DNA of 64,000 nt, from contig CM046847.1 of assembly GCA_025618425.1 (NCBI GenBank), forward strand, positions 518,634 through 582,633. The letters run 5' to 3'. Both the position numbers and the translations under genes were made by a program. Source of the stretch: Heliocidaris tuberculata (lineage: Eukaryota; Echinodermata; Echinoidea; Camarodonta; Echinometridae). Of the stretch, positions 37,901 through 46,801 are shown one piece after another; position 1 is the first letter of the stretch, and every line of letters begins with the position of its first letter. The notes under the pieces were generated by a model. That model searched no databases and had not been told where the DNA came from. It saw nothing but the letters and a program-made list of their open reading frames with translations.

Positions 37901-40112
37901 TTAGGTGCTTAAAGGGAAAGTTCACCCTGAAGATTACTTGAGTTTCAAAAATGCAGAAAAAATAAAGAAAAATATTGGCGAAAGTTTGGACAAAATCCGT
38001 TAAAGAATAACGGAGTTATGGACTTTTGAAATTTTGATTTTGTGACGTCACATGCGAGCAGCTCCTCCGTTATGTAATGTGATAAATATTCCATAAAATA
38101 CAGTTTTCTCAGAAAATTTAGAATATTTTCGTCTGTGCATTTGATATATTGTCAGAAATGTTATTCAATACTAGATTCTGAAAAGAAACAATATTAATTT
38201 ATCGTGGAACGTTAAAAAAATGCGAATATATGGAATATTTATTACATGACCAATGGGCAGCTGCTCGCATGTGACGTCACGAATCCAAAACTTTAAATAC
38301 TCATAACTCTTTTATTATTTGACCGATTTTCATCAAACCTTCTTTATTTTTTTCTTTATTTTTTCTGCATTTTTTAAACTCAAGTAATCTTCAGGGTGAA
38401 CTTTAGCTGCTTAACTGTACGCGTTCGGTTATACAATCTGTTCGGAAATACAATCCATGACTATACGGTTGCAAAAATTTTGTCTACAAAAAGAGGGGCC
38501 AAAACCCCCTTAGCAATTACTTCTCCCCCCGTCCCACCTCACATGCCTGTGGTTGCAGAGGCGGCGGAACGTCGGGCTTGGACAATGGAAGTGGGGGGGG
38601 GGGGGTACCTTTTGTCTGCCAAACAAAAGGTGCCACCCCCCCCACTCACACTTATGCGAGGTTATTGTAGATAACCTTGCACTCTGTACCTTCATACCGT
38701 GAGCAATTGCCTCCCATAGCAATGTGTGATATCTTGCACATATGTGTGCGGCAGAGGAGCAAGATCACCGACCAAAAACAGCCTGAAAATTTCACTTGAT
38801 CAAGATGACAAAGATCCTATTGAAGAATCTGGCATGAAATCAGATAATCTATCATCCAAAAATGTAGAAGGAAGTATTTTCTAAAAATTTGGGTGATTAT
38901 ATTGCCCTTTTTTACCTCTTCAACTGAGAGGTCATGACCGTGTCGAAATTGACACAGCCCCACATAATGATGGTTCCGTGCCCCCCCCCCCCTACTTCCA
39001 TTGTCTGAGCCCAACCTTCCACCGCACTTGTGTGGCTGATTAAGTTGAAACAGTACCTCAAGGTTGCACTTGCAAGTACCGACCATTTCAGTTAAACTGT
39101 GAAGTTTTGACTGACTGGGTAATGACTGACCCTATCTCTGTCATCAATGTGTTGAATGTTTTTACAGTGAGTTGGGTAGAAACTCTACTAGTCTACTACA
39201 GAAATTTTTCACGTAGAGACACACACAGAGTGTTATAAATATTTATCTTATTTTCCCCCCATACATTTAGTCCATGCGATAAAAAAATAAGGGCCAACTT
39301 AGCATCCGTACCCAACCGCCATTACATCCGCCTGACAAAGTGAATATTTAGTCAAGTTTCTTATTTGTTATTGTTGAAATCATGCTCATATTTTACGGAA
39401 TAAACGCTATTGTTGTCAATTTCATAAGTGAAAAAGAAAATCAGGTAAGACCTGAGCGGGTGTCAAACCCGCAACACTGCATCAGTGTAGAGAGAAGCCT
39501 CTGACCCGTCGTCTTAACCACTAGACCACGAGCAATTGACGGCAGAAGCGGGGTTCAAAAAGACTAGATCTATGTACCTTCGCTCTACAGAAATTCTATG
39601 TCTTTGTGAATGTGCGGTCAGTCATTCCAACTCGCACAATAGGCGAGACAAGCCTTTCAGTTTTAGCAGCCTACTTTTTTTTCAGTAAGCTAGGCGGTAC
39701 TAACTTCCGTCTGGGTACGGATGCTAAGATGGCCAAAATATGTAGGATTATTGGCATTATTCATCCTTAGCATGCTTAGTGGTCAATATATACGACCACT
39801 AGTCTATTACTTGGTGTGCCCAAGGAGTTATGATAACTCCTTGGTGTGCCTAAATCCAGGGAGCTCCGCCGCCGCCGCAACCGCGGCGGAGCTCATGCTG
39901 CTCGAGAGTCATGCCCCTGAACTCAATCAATGATCCAACATCATTTACCGGTACTGGAGCGGAGGCAAACCCGGTCAAAATAGGTTGTGCTTACCATTTC
40001 CAAACGCTTTGTCCTTGTTTAACACGACGAATTTTACGCGAGATGCTTCTTCCAGTTCTTCTATTCCTCGTTTCAGGGCAGCCACGTCTGGAAAGAAAAT
40101 AGGATTCGCCAT
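28331..40112 (-). CDS. MULE transposase-like / SWIM zinc-finger protein, eight exons, intact
   Basis: Exons 39995-40112, 36543-36718, 34460-34570, 33039-33233, 31052-31655, 30255-30475, 29791-29966 and 28331-28943 join with GT/AG sites and consistent phases to 737 codons and a stop. Residues about 40-135 are Cys-rich (CRIPFTGVP, MECHQGKDRN, KKVSCPANI), like the FAR1/WRKY-GCM1 or CaRF-type DNA-binding regions found N-terminal to Mutator-like transposases. Residues about 320-415 resemble a MULE RNase-H core: FCLLDAAHRVF (Asp328), NFAVDVADVQAVES (Asp389/392), HVHRERAW. The usual Cys of the MULE CxxH motif is Ser408. Residues 611-625 form a SWIM finger, CxCx9CxH. An intact, intron-rich frame suggests a domesticated transposase gene. 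No partner or target can be read from context. Confidence 0.9.
29791..29966 (-). CDS. MULE/SWIM gene, exon 7
   Basis: Acceptor TTGTTCAG|AGATGG, donor AGAAA|GTAAGT. Encodes RWVRCFQDESYYLTVHAAGG and GLLNDFFPESYR. Phase 0 in, phase 2 out. Confidence 0.88.
30255..30475 (-). CDS. MULE/SWIM gene, exon 6
   Basis: Acceptor TTTATAG|ATTGTA, donor GCTAAG|GTACAT. Begins DCTVSLSHVHRERAWGELV, matching the C..FHREQAW segment of MULE-like proteins, and ends STYWLPQAK. Confidence 0.88.
31052..31655 (-). CDS. MULE/SWIM gene, exon 5 (transposase-like core)
   Basis: Acceptor ATTCAG|GCTGCT, donor CAAGG|GTGGGT. Contains the predicted first two acidic sites (LLDAAH and VDVADV). Confidence 0.92.
33039..33233 (-). 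CDS. MULE/SWIM gene, exon 4
   Basis: Acceptor ATCATAG|GTGCTG, donor AATGAG|GTAAAG. Encodes VLYMNSKNFDLLPTQVKENK and EDHKGHPIKNE. Phase 0 at both ends. Confidence 0.85.
33877..34500. repeat. 98-bp tandem repeat containing the exon-3 end and splice donor
   Basis: Units start at 33877, 33975, 34073, 34171, 34269, 34367 (period exactly 98) and 34459 (period 92, through a 6-bp loss). The last unit overlaps the end of exon 3. On the minus strand each unit reads ATTATACAGATTACTAGACT, then CTGCAAGATATCAAG, then GTAAAG: the exon-3 tail followed by its donor. Confidence 0.95.
34460..34570 (-). CDS. MULE/SWIM gene, exon 3
   Basis: Acceptor TTACTCAG|GATTCA, donor ATCAAG|GTAAAG. Encodes the 37-codon DSNCKKRKK...KKVSCPANI...ITRLQDIK. 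Phase 0 at both ends. Its last 33 nt are repeated in the downstream 98-bp array. Confidence 0.85.
35087..35445. mobile_element. TIR element inserted in the exon-2 minisatellite
   Basis: The ends TTTTCATGGGGCACGTGAA and TTCGCGTGCCCCGTGAAAA are inverted repeats. Repeat units of the minisatellite resume on both sides. No coding content. Confidence 0.75.
36000..36487. mobile_element. Second insertion in the exon-2 minisatellite
   Basis: Replaces array sequence between CCCTTACCCTTAAA and TACCTTTAACTTTTCTGCTT. Its right part (about 36340-36480) is related in inverted orientation to 15680-15810 (shared CTTCACAGCATCTTAGT and AGAAATCT steps). End repeats are weak. Confidence 0.6.
36543..36718 (-). 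CDS. MULE/SWIM gene, exon 2
   Basis: Acceptor TTTTGCAG|AAAAATC, donor TTAAGG|GTAAGG. Encodes EKSSFRLRWEYDEDQHPCR and MECHQGKDRNIRQKEKYA. The last 54 nt are themselves a minisatellite unit. Confidence 0.88.
36926..37560 (-). mobile_element. LINE ORF2 C-terminal fragment, 205 codons open
   Basis: An uninterrupted frame at 36926-37543 reads RNLGVIFDSMMKMDIQVKRI, ITPTLIALHWLPVKQRIEYK, CASRLWNGLPQILRS and FRTQLKTHLFQIAY. This is the conserved C-terminal region of CR1/L2/Rex-like LINE reverse transcriptases. The catalytic part is absent (5' truncation). It lies in intron 1 of the MULE/SWIM gene, same strand. The open frame suggests a younger insertion than the one at 14456. Confidence 0.85.
37582..38475. 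repeat. Dispersed repeat, copy B, interrupted by a MITE
   Basis: Matches 3994-4400 closely up to TTTTAGGTGCTTAA, breaks for 490 bp, and resumes at GCTTAACTGTACGCGTTCGG. Confidence 0.85.
37911..38404. mobile_element. MITE with CTTCAGGGTGAACTTT ends
   Basis: The inverted termini (AAAGTTCACCCTGAAGATTA and its complement) extend imperfectly through TGTGACGTCACATGCGAGCA near 38041 and its mirror near 38268, so the element can fold end to end. The flanks TTAGGTGCTTAA and TTAGCTGCTTAA (11 of 12 identical) look like a target duplication. Confidence 0.85.
38560..39030. mobile_element. Inverted-repeat element with poly-G/poly-C arms
   Basis: GCTTGGACAATGGAAGTGGG at about 38577 mirrors CTACTTCCATTGTCTGAGCC at about 38992, with further similarity outward. 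Likely a small DNA element; no target duplication fixed. Confidence 0.6.
39445..39535 (-). mobile_element. tRNA-derived SINE head (possible pseudo-tRNA)
   Basis: The minus strand has an A-box-like TGGTCTAGTGG (39518-39528) and a B-box-like GGTTTGACACC (39459-39469), spaced as in tRNAs, with a good T-stem (CGGGT...ACCCG). The acceptor-stem halves do not pair, so it is not a functional tRNA. Confidence 0.55.
39995..40112 (-). CDS. MULE/SWIM gene, exon 1 with start codon
   Basis: ATG at 40112 in context GAAATGGCG. Encodes 39 codons, MANPIFFPDVAALKRG to VLNKDKAFGN, then donor AATG|GTAAGC in phase 1, which matches exon 2 exactly (G+AA). Confidence 0.82.
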
Positions 40113-41633
40113 TTCCAGCACTTGTTTTGAAATTGCATTTAATTTGGTGACATGACATGACCAACCGATACCCCGACGAGCATGACGAGCTCGAGTGAAT
40201 GAACGAGCCGATTATTTTCTGAGCATAAGCTGAGCTGAGCTAGCTGGCTAAATCGATAATTGCCAATGTAGATGCAAATCATGTGTCATGGTGTGGCGTC
40301 GCGCTTCGGTGCTGACTTTAGTTTCTCACAATGATAGATGAGATCTGGATCCTCTGCCCTACCCCCTTTCTTTTCCTTTCTCTTTTCTCCCCCTTTGTTC
40401 GTTTATGTCTCTGTGCTGTTGATGTGGCTGTTCCCTTTTTGTTTTGTTTTGTTTTGTTTTGTGTTTTTCCCCCTCCTTCTCTTTGTTTTAACTGCTAGTC
40501 TGTTGTTGTTCTTTGTGTTGTTGTGGGATGGAGGGGGGGGGGGTTATGTTCTCTTATCTTTTTTTTCTCCTCTCACTCTCTCTTTATTCCTATCTTTTTC
40601 CTATCCTCTTTTTTTCCTTCTCTTATCTTTCCTCTTTCTTTTTAATTAAATTCCTTCTCTCAGTAGGAAATTGGAAAGGGATTTTTTTTGAAAATTGTAA
40701 CGAAATGGGTAACTTAAATATGTGAATCTTATTCTTTTTGAAATATTTATTTCTGTTCGGAAATATATGTTACATGAAAGTTTGTTTGTATTATCGTTTG
40801 AAATGTGAAACTGCAGTTAGCAGTTATATTTATGTCAAGATTTTGTTTTTTGTTATATTATATGAAATGTTTCAAATTATGTTCGATTTTCTTTATGAGA
40901 GAAAATAATAAAAACTTATGGAAAAAAAAAATGTAACAATCATTTCACAGTGACAAGCACAAAATACTTGTACAGTGCAGTAAGATCACAAATTTCAACC
41001 AAATCATACTCGATGAGCATTTACTCATAATAGTATGATTAATTTATCAGGACCCCGGATGTTATTTTTGTTTTCCTTAGACTCAGAATAGATCAATTCT
41101 AATGACCAAAGGGCTATGTCACCTTATAGGATCTCTATGGCTCACCTGTAGATTATTTCCCCATAGGCTCATGTGTTAAAATGAGAAATTTAAAAAACGT
41201 GAAAAATAAGTGCTAGCAAAGGCACCACACAAACTATGGTGTCTTGACTCGGGGGGGGGGGGCACTCAGTATAGTGTGCGATGGTTATGTGTCGCCCAGA
41301 AGACCCCCTTTTTTACACTCAAATTTCCGTTTCAAAGCATACCATTTTGTTCTTGTTGAGAAAAAGAAGAGAGAAAACCGTTCCAAAGCACCGCTTTTCT
41401 TTTTTCATCACGGCCGTTCCGGCCGTCATGGCCCGGCCCGTTTCGAAGAATATCATTTTTGGTGAAAAGTTAAAAGTGAGTTTCATTCCAGGTGCTTAAT
41501 TCCTCTGGGCTTTCCCCATTGCTTCCAATCCGGTTCCAATCCACCCCAGGGAATTCAGTTTTCATTCATGCTGAGCGCATGCATGCGAATTAACCCCGCT
41601 TATATACGAATACACACACCATATATAAGCTAG
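40113..41633. other. Upstream flank of the MULE/SWIM gene: no gene seen
   Basis: Presumed promoter close to 40112-40330. A CT-rich low-complexity stretch spans 40360-40660. The rest is unique-looking or repeat-like with a poly-G run at 41251. Nothing codes recognisably. Confidence 0.6.
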
Positions 41634-42819
41634 GAGCCTGTCCCGAAATAGTCACCCCATTTTATCCATAATTTTTTACTTACTTAGACCATCTAAGTCA
41701 TTGACAAAAAGGTTGTCAGCCTGAACATATTAGCCGCCGGATTTAGCCCCTAGAGCTCCCAAAAGAGACCCCAAAGTCGGGTCGATTTCACCCCATCTCC
41801 CCCATACACCAAACTTTGTCAGTAGGAAGCAGTATGACTGGACATTACAAAACTCAAAAACTGAGCTATGGATGTACATTCCAAAAATATAAAAACTGAC
41901 AAAATTGTCCATCGGGAAGGGGGTGTCAGACCCCCAGAAATGAAAACCCCAAAGTGCCCTTTGACAACGCTTTGCCCCCCCCCCACAAAAAAAAATCCTC
42001 TATATGCAAAGAAAAAACATTTTCTTACCTTCTGACTATGATAACTCAAAAGTGTTTTATTCAATTCAATTCAAACTTTCATAACATAATTTTGAGTATA
42101 ATAATCTTGCTGTGCAATTTAGGTGTTAATTGGTTTTTTGATTAATAAGTTATTAAATTGTGAAAAATGTATTGCTTTCTAAAAGGTAGCTAAAAATATT
42201 GTTAATAATTTATTAATCAAAGGCAAATTAACACCAAATTGCACCGCAAGAAGATTATTATACTCAAATTTATGTTATGAAAGTTTGAAGTGAATTGAAT
42301 AAAACACTTTTGAGTTATCATAGTCAGAAGGTAAAATGGTTTTTCTTTACATACATAGAGCATTGGGGGGGGGCAAGATGTTGTCAGAGGGCACTTTGGG
42401 GTTTTCATTTCAGGGGGTCTGACACGCTTCCCGATAGACAATTTTGTCAGTTTTCATAATTTTGGAATGTACATCCATAGCTCTTCCTTCTGACAAAATT
42501 TGGTCCCTGGGCTTCAAGGGGGAAATTATTTACCCTAATATTTAGGGGCCGTCTGACATCCCATCCCGACGGAAATGTTTGTCAGTTTTTTTGTGTTTTG
42601 TAATGCCCGGTCATACTATATATACTAACAAAGTGGTGCATGGGGGAGATGGGGTGAAATCGACCCGACTTTGGGGCTTCTTTTGGGGACTCTGGGGGCT
42701 AAACCCGACAGCTATATGGTCAGGCTGACAACCTTTTTGTCAATAACTTAGATGTCTTAAGCAACTTTAAGGGGTCAAATCTTATGGGTAAAATGGTGTG
42801 ACTATTTCGAGACAGGCTC
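41634..42819. mobile_element. 1.2-kb foldback (two long inverted arms)
   Basis: The left arm begins GAGCCTGTCCCGAAATAGTC; the right arm ends with the complement of GAGCCTGTCTCGAAATAGTC. Similarity runs through the interior: CCCCAAAGTCGGGTCGATTT, ATGATAACTCAAAAGTGTTT and CCAATTAACACC pair with inverted counterparts. The centre is near 42165. The arms are about 530 and 640 bp and diverged by small indels. No transposase. Confidence 0.88.
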
Positions 42820-43706
42820 CCAGACTAATAGACTTGCCATGGCGCACAGCGTATTTAGCTAATGGGAGCTTGTGGGAACCAGTTCCGTAGCATCATATTT
42901 ATATTGTAATCCAGTTCGAAAGCCCCACTTTTTCCAAAATTTTAGTAGTTCCGAAGACCATCCTTAATGATACTCTATAGTTCCGAAGCCCCCTTTTCAG
43001 CGGCACATACCTACCACATTTGGGGTCGAGTGCCCCCCCCCCCCCCCCCGGGTCTTGACTAGTTCAACAATTACATCATCTTTTGGTACGGGTCGACTGG
43101 GGATTCCATGAAAAAGACTGGATCTAATTAATTACAGGCGTGCGTCCTGCATTACAGTTTTAGTTCCAGACTCTATGATGAATAAATTGTTTTCTGGTGC
43201 AATAGAAGAAAAAAAATGATACTCCAAGAGCACAAAGACCCGGCATGTGCTACCCCCTCCCCCGATTGTCATATCTTATAAATTCCAATTCCAATTCAAA
43301 TTCATTTATTGATTCAAACTCTAAACATATAGGATCATTCTCAATTTTCAGTTTACAAAGTATATCAGACATACAAAAATAACGGAACAATAACCAAAAA
43401 AAAAATCCTATACAAAACTCATGTCATAATTTCAGTTCGAAGCATAATAAAGAAAATGTACCCCGCCCGCCGACCTCCCTCCCCACCCTCCCAGAGAGTC
43501 AGACAAATGTAAATGTAAAACCAGGCTTTTTGTTCTTTCTTTTGTCACAGAATATTTAGACTTGTTCCTCCCCTGACCCCAACCCTTGATGAAATAAAAA
43601 TTTAAAATAAACAGGCTTGACATGTGTGCACCACTGCAATGCCTGTATATGGGCAGGGCCGGATGGATCACTGGGGACTGGACGTGGCAAACTTTCAGGA
43701 AGACCA
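42820..43706. other. Intergenic, no gene seen
   Basis: Holds a poly-C run at 43034-43049, AT-rich DNA and a short frame without family similarity. Confidence 0.6.
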
Positions 43707-43862
43707 GGGCTCCCGTAGGCCGTCTTATAAAGAGTTGCGATTGATTCGAATCGATCGCAACTTGAAATCAATCACAAATCCTATCTCTTAAGTACACAGT
43801 TGCGATTAATTTTAAGTTGCGATCGACTGGAATCAATCGCAAGTCTTTATAAGACGGGGCCC
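43707..43862. mobile_element. Short palindromic MITE
   Basis: CGTCTTATAAAGAGTTGCGA (43721) mirrors the end of the segment at 43856. Internal arms repeat GATCGCAACTT and its complement. Almost fully self-complementary. Confidence 0.8.
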
Positions 43863-44247
43863 AGGTACATGATTGCATGAATATCCCACCTTACTATTCC
43901 CAGGCTCTCTCAGTGAATGGGGTGAATGGGATGGGATATAGGCATAGGCGGATCCAGGGGGGGTCGCGGGGGTCCGGACCCCCCCTTTTTGGCGCGGTTT
44001 TTTTTTTTTTTTTTTTTTTTTTTTCCTTGGCGCCGTCTTTCTTGGCGTTTCCCCCCCCCCCCCCCCAAGAAATTCTGCCGACCTGATCATGCAAGATACT
44101 GCGTAGGCCCTATTCATTACCCATTGTTTCATTCTCCGTCGCAAAGTTAGCCTCTTGTCGAGGCCCTGGCGCTGTTGAAATCCTTGGCGATATGGAGGCA
44201 AAATTTCTGGCTCGCTTCGCTCGCCAGAAAAACCGAGGCGCTTGCGC

Positions 44248-44558
44248 CGAGTTGCCTCGAATGAGTGACTTGAAGTTGAATGATGCCGCGTGCAGCCTGC
44301 CTCCTCGAGGGTTGCAAGCATAGTTGCAAGACAGCGTACGTACGATCAAAAGTCGCATGCATAAACCTATGCGTGCCGCGCCGCATATCTGATCTGGAAT
44401 GGCAGTACAGTACTTAGGCCTACTTTGCGATAGCCTCTTGTCGAGGCCCTGGCGCTGTTGAAATCCTTGGCGATATGGAGGCAAAATTTCTGGCGAGCGA
44501 AGCGAGCCAGAAAAACCGAGGCGCTTGCGCCGAGGGCCTCTTGACACCCGACCTGAAT
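44248..44558 (+). repeat. Inverted arm, left copy
   Basis: About 311 bp nearly identical to the reverse complement of 45607-45919. Contains CTGGCGAGCGAAGCGAGCCA, CGTACGTACG and TTGTCGAGGCCCTGGCGCTG. A further partial direct copy lies immediately left, at about 44140-44247. Confidence 0.9.
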
Positions 44559-44997
44559 TATATATTCATGAGGCACGATTTCCTACTGAATTATGCATGA
44601 AAACGTGAATAGTTAGATTACCGCGGCGATCGCCCAGCAAATTGGCCAATGAAATCTCAAGGATTTTTTTACTTCAGTTCTGGACTAGTCTATTATTTTT
44701 TGGGGGGATTACGTAAATCTCTTGCTCAAAATACATTCACAGACAAGCACATTATGAAGAATTCGATCTCTAGCTTACAAACCATGGTAATTTGAAATAA
44801 GACAAATGTACATATTTCTCAAGAGATCATCATATATTTACAAATAATGAAGAATGGGCAATAAAAGTCACCGTTCAACAATAGATGCATCTCCATCAAG
44901 TCTAACATACAACACTGTTAATGTTACAGTGTTATTAACAAATAACACTAACACAGTTAGTTTTTAGATCTTGACCGAGTCAAATTCAAAATTATAC

Positions 44998-45463
44998 CTT
45001 CTAAAGTCACATCTTGTGACGAAGCGTCCCCAAGATAGATGGCTTGAAGTCCACGTTTCTTGAGCGACTTCACCTGGTCTCTCATCAGAGACACCAAAGG
45101 GGAAATAATCAACAAAATGCTTCGTGAAGATGATAGACTAGAAGCTGATGTAACCAAGGAGTTACCAGCAACTTCACTGCCCGGCAAGGCCCCGGGGGAT
45201 CCGCCTGGCCCTCGCAAAGCAGCAGTCTCACTCTCCATCCCTGGCCCACGGAGGTAATCAGCACAGAGCGGTAGCGCGTGAAAAATAACACTTTTTCCAT
45301 AGCCAGTAGGCAGATTCACAAAAACATCTTGTCCTTTAAGTGCAGATTTGATTGCATCACCTTGCAAATCTTTGAATCTGTCAATCTTCAACATTCTAGC
45401 GGCATATTCTAAGCTCTTACAAATATCGTCATCACTCGTCGTGGAAGAAACGTTGAACGCCAT
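44998..45463 (-). CDS. RecQ-like DNA helicase, orphan first exon
   Basis: ATG at 45463; 155 codons then AAG|GTATAA (phase 1). Encodes the start of a RecQ-type superfamily 2 helicase: FKDLQGDAIKSALKGQDVFV, Walker A NLPTGYGKSVIF and motif Ia SILLIISPLVSLMRDQVKSL. A Gly/Pro/Ser-rich insert (about residues 72-108) separates them. No exon with the DEAH box or later motifs was recognised in the 5 kb downstream before the next gene. It is therefore a truncated gene, a gene with a very long intron, or cargo of the surrounding inverted repeat. The frame is intact. RecQ1/BLM-like copies are numerous in some invertebrate genomes. Confidence 0.8.
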
Positions 45464-45606
45464 TTATATTATAATATGTAAGAAATAGCGTGCAGTCGAG
45501 TCATGAATATTTAACATTACGTCATGGTAGCTCGCGCTTATTGGATGATTTTCACCGACCAAAGTTTGGTCGGAATATTCGTCAAAACAATGAAATACAA
45601 AAGAAA

Positions 45607-45919
45607 TTCAGATCGGGTGTCAAGAGGCCCTCGGCGCAAGCGCCTCGGTTTTTCTTGCTCGCTTCGCTCGCCACCAGAAATTTTGCCTCCATATCGCCAA
45701 GGATTCCAACAGCGCCAGGGCCTCGACAAGAGGCTATCGCAAAGTAGGCCTAAGTACTGTACTGCCATTCCAGATCAGATATGCGGCGCGGCACGCATAG
45801 GTTTATGCATGCGACTTTTGATCGTACGTACGCTGTCTTGCAACTATGCTTGCAACCCTCGAGGAGGCAGGCTGCACGCGGCATCATTCAACTTCAAGTC
45901 ACTCATTCGAGGCAACTCG
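45607..45919 (-). repeat. Inverted arm, right copy
   Basis: Reverse complement of 44248-44558. The pair encloses 1.05 kb containing the RecQ-like exon. Confidence 0.9.
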
Positions 45920-46055
45920 TCATTCTAGACAATACCAAAGCACAAGTATCCATATAGGTAAATAATTTTTGCTTGGCCCAAATATATAAATGCAGCTCTG
46001 CTGCAGGTTAATTGATAAAAACTTTCGGCGCTAGTGCAGTTGATTAAGTAGTGGG

Positions 46056-46793
46056 CAGTGGCGGCACCAAGGGGGGGGGGGGGGCATGGGGGGGGGGCAT
46101 GGGGGGCATTTGCCCCCCCCCAGTCAGAAGCTTTGCCCCCCCCCCCCCAGTTGCCGCCCCAATAATTTTCGGAGTGAAAAAAAATAAAAGGGTGGAAAAT
46201 GAAAAAGAAAAGAAAAGGAAAGAAAAAAGTGAAAAAGGAATGGAGAAAAGAAGGAAAAAGAAAGAAAACGGAAACTTGGAAAGCAGTGGCGGCATCAAGG
46301 TGGGGGGGGGGGCATGTGGCAAATTTGTTCGCTCAGCTCGTGTAAATATCCTCATATTTGGGTAGTTTTATAGCTGAATAATTTCTGTACATTTCCACTA
46401 TAATAGTGTCAAAATTTTTGCTCGCTCGCTTCGCTCGCTCGCAATACAGGCCTATAACTCCCACCACATAATCAGGCCGTGAGATGATCAAATTTCCTCA
46501 TATTGGGGTAGTTTTATAGCCGAATATGTAATTTCTGTACATTTTTACTACGAAAAATGTCAAAATTTTTGCTCGCTCGCTTCGCTCACTCGCAGTATAT
46601 AACTAACACCTCTTTATAATTGGGCAGTTCAGCTAGATGCTCAAAATGTCCTCATATCTGGGTAGGTTTATAGCCGAATATTCTGTAAATTTTCACTACA
46701 AAAAGTGTCAAATTTTTTTTTGTCCGCCCTTGCCCCCCCAACATTTTCATTTGCCCCCCCCCCCCCACTTTAAAAATCCTGGTGCCGCCACTG
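46056..46793. mobile_element. Non-autonomous hAT element
   Basis: Ends CAGTGGCGGCACCA and TGGTGCCGCCACTG, flanked by a perfect 8-bp direct repeat GTAGTGGG (46048-46055 and 46794-46801). CAGTGGCGG-type ends with an 8-bp duplication are the hAT hallmark. The interior has poly-G/poly-C runs, a second internal CAGTGGCGGCATCAAGG at about 46285 (possible nested copy) and three direct repeats of about 140 bp with TTTTTGCTCGCTCGCTTCGC at 46331-46720. No transposase frame. Confidence 0.92.
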
Positions 46794-46801
46794 GTAGTGG
46801 G

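Noticed and set aside
39445..39535. Functional tRNA gene
   Set aside because: A- and B-box-like motifs exist but the acceptor stem does not pair, so a SINE head is more likely.
43833..44576. Minus-strand frames of up to 162 codons with repeated LPPYRQGFQQRQGL segments
   Set aside because: The same peptide recurs because the DNA is repeated (44140-44558 and 45607-45919); it is repeat-derived, not coding.
46044..46365. Frames of about 104 codons on both strands
   Set aside because: They lie inside the hAT element and consist of poly-G/poly-C and purine-rich low complexity.
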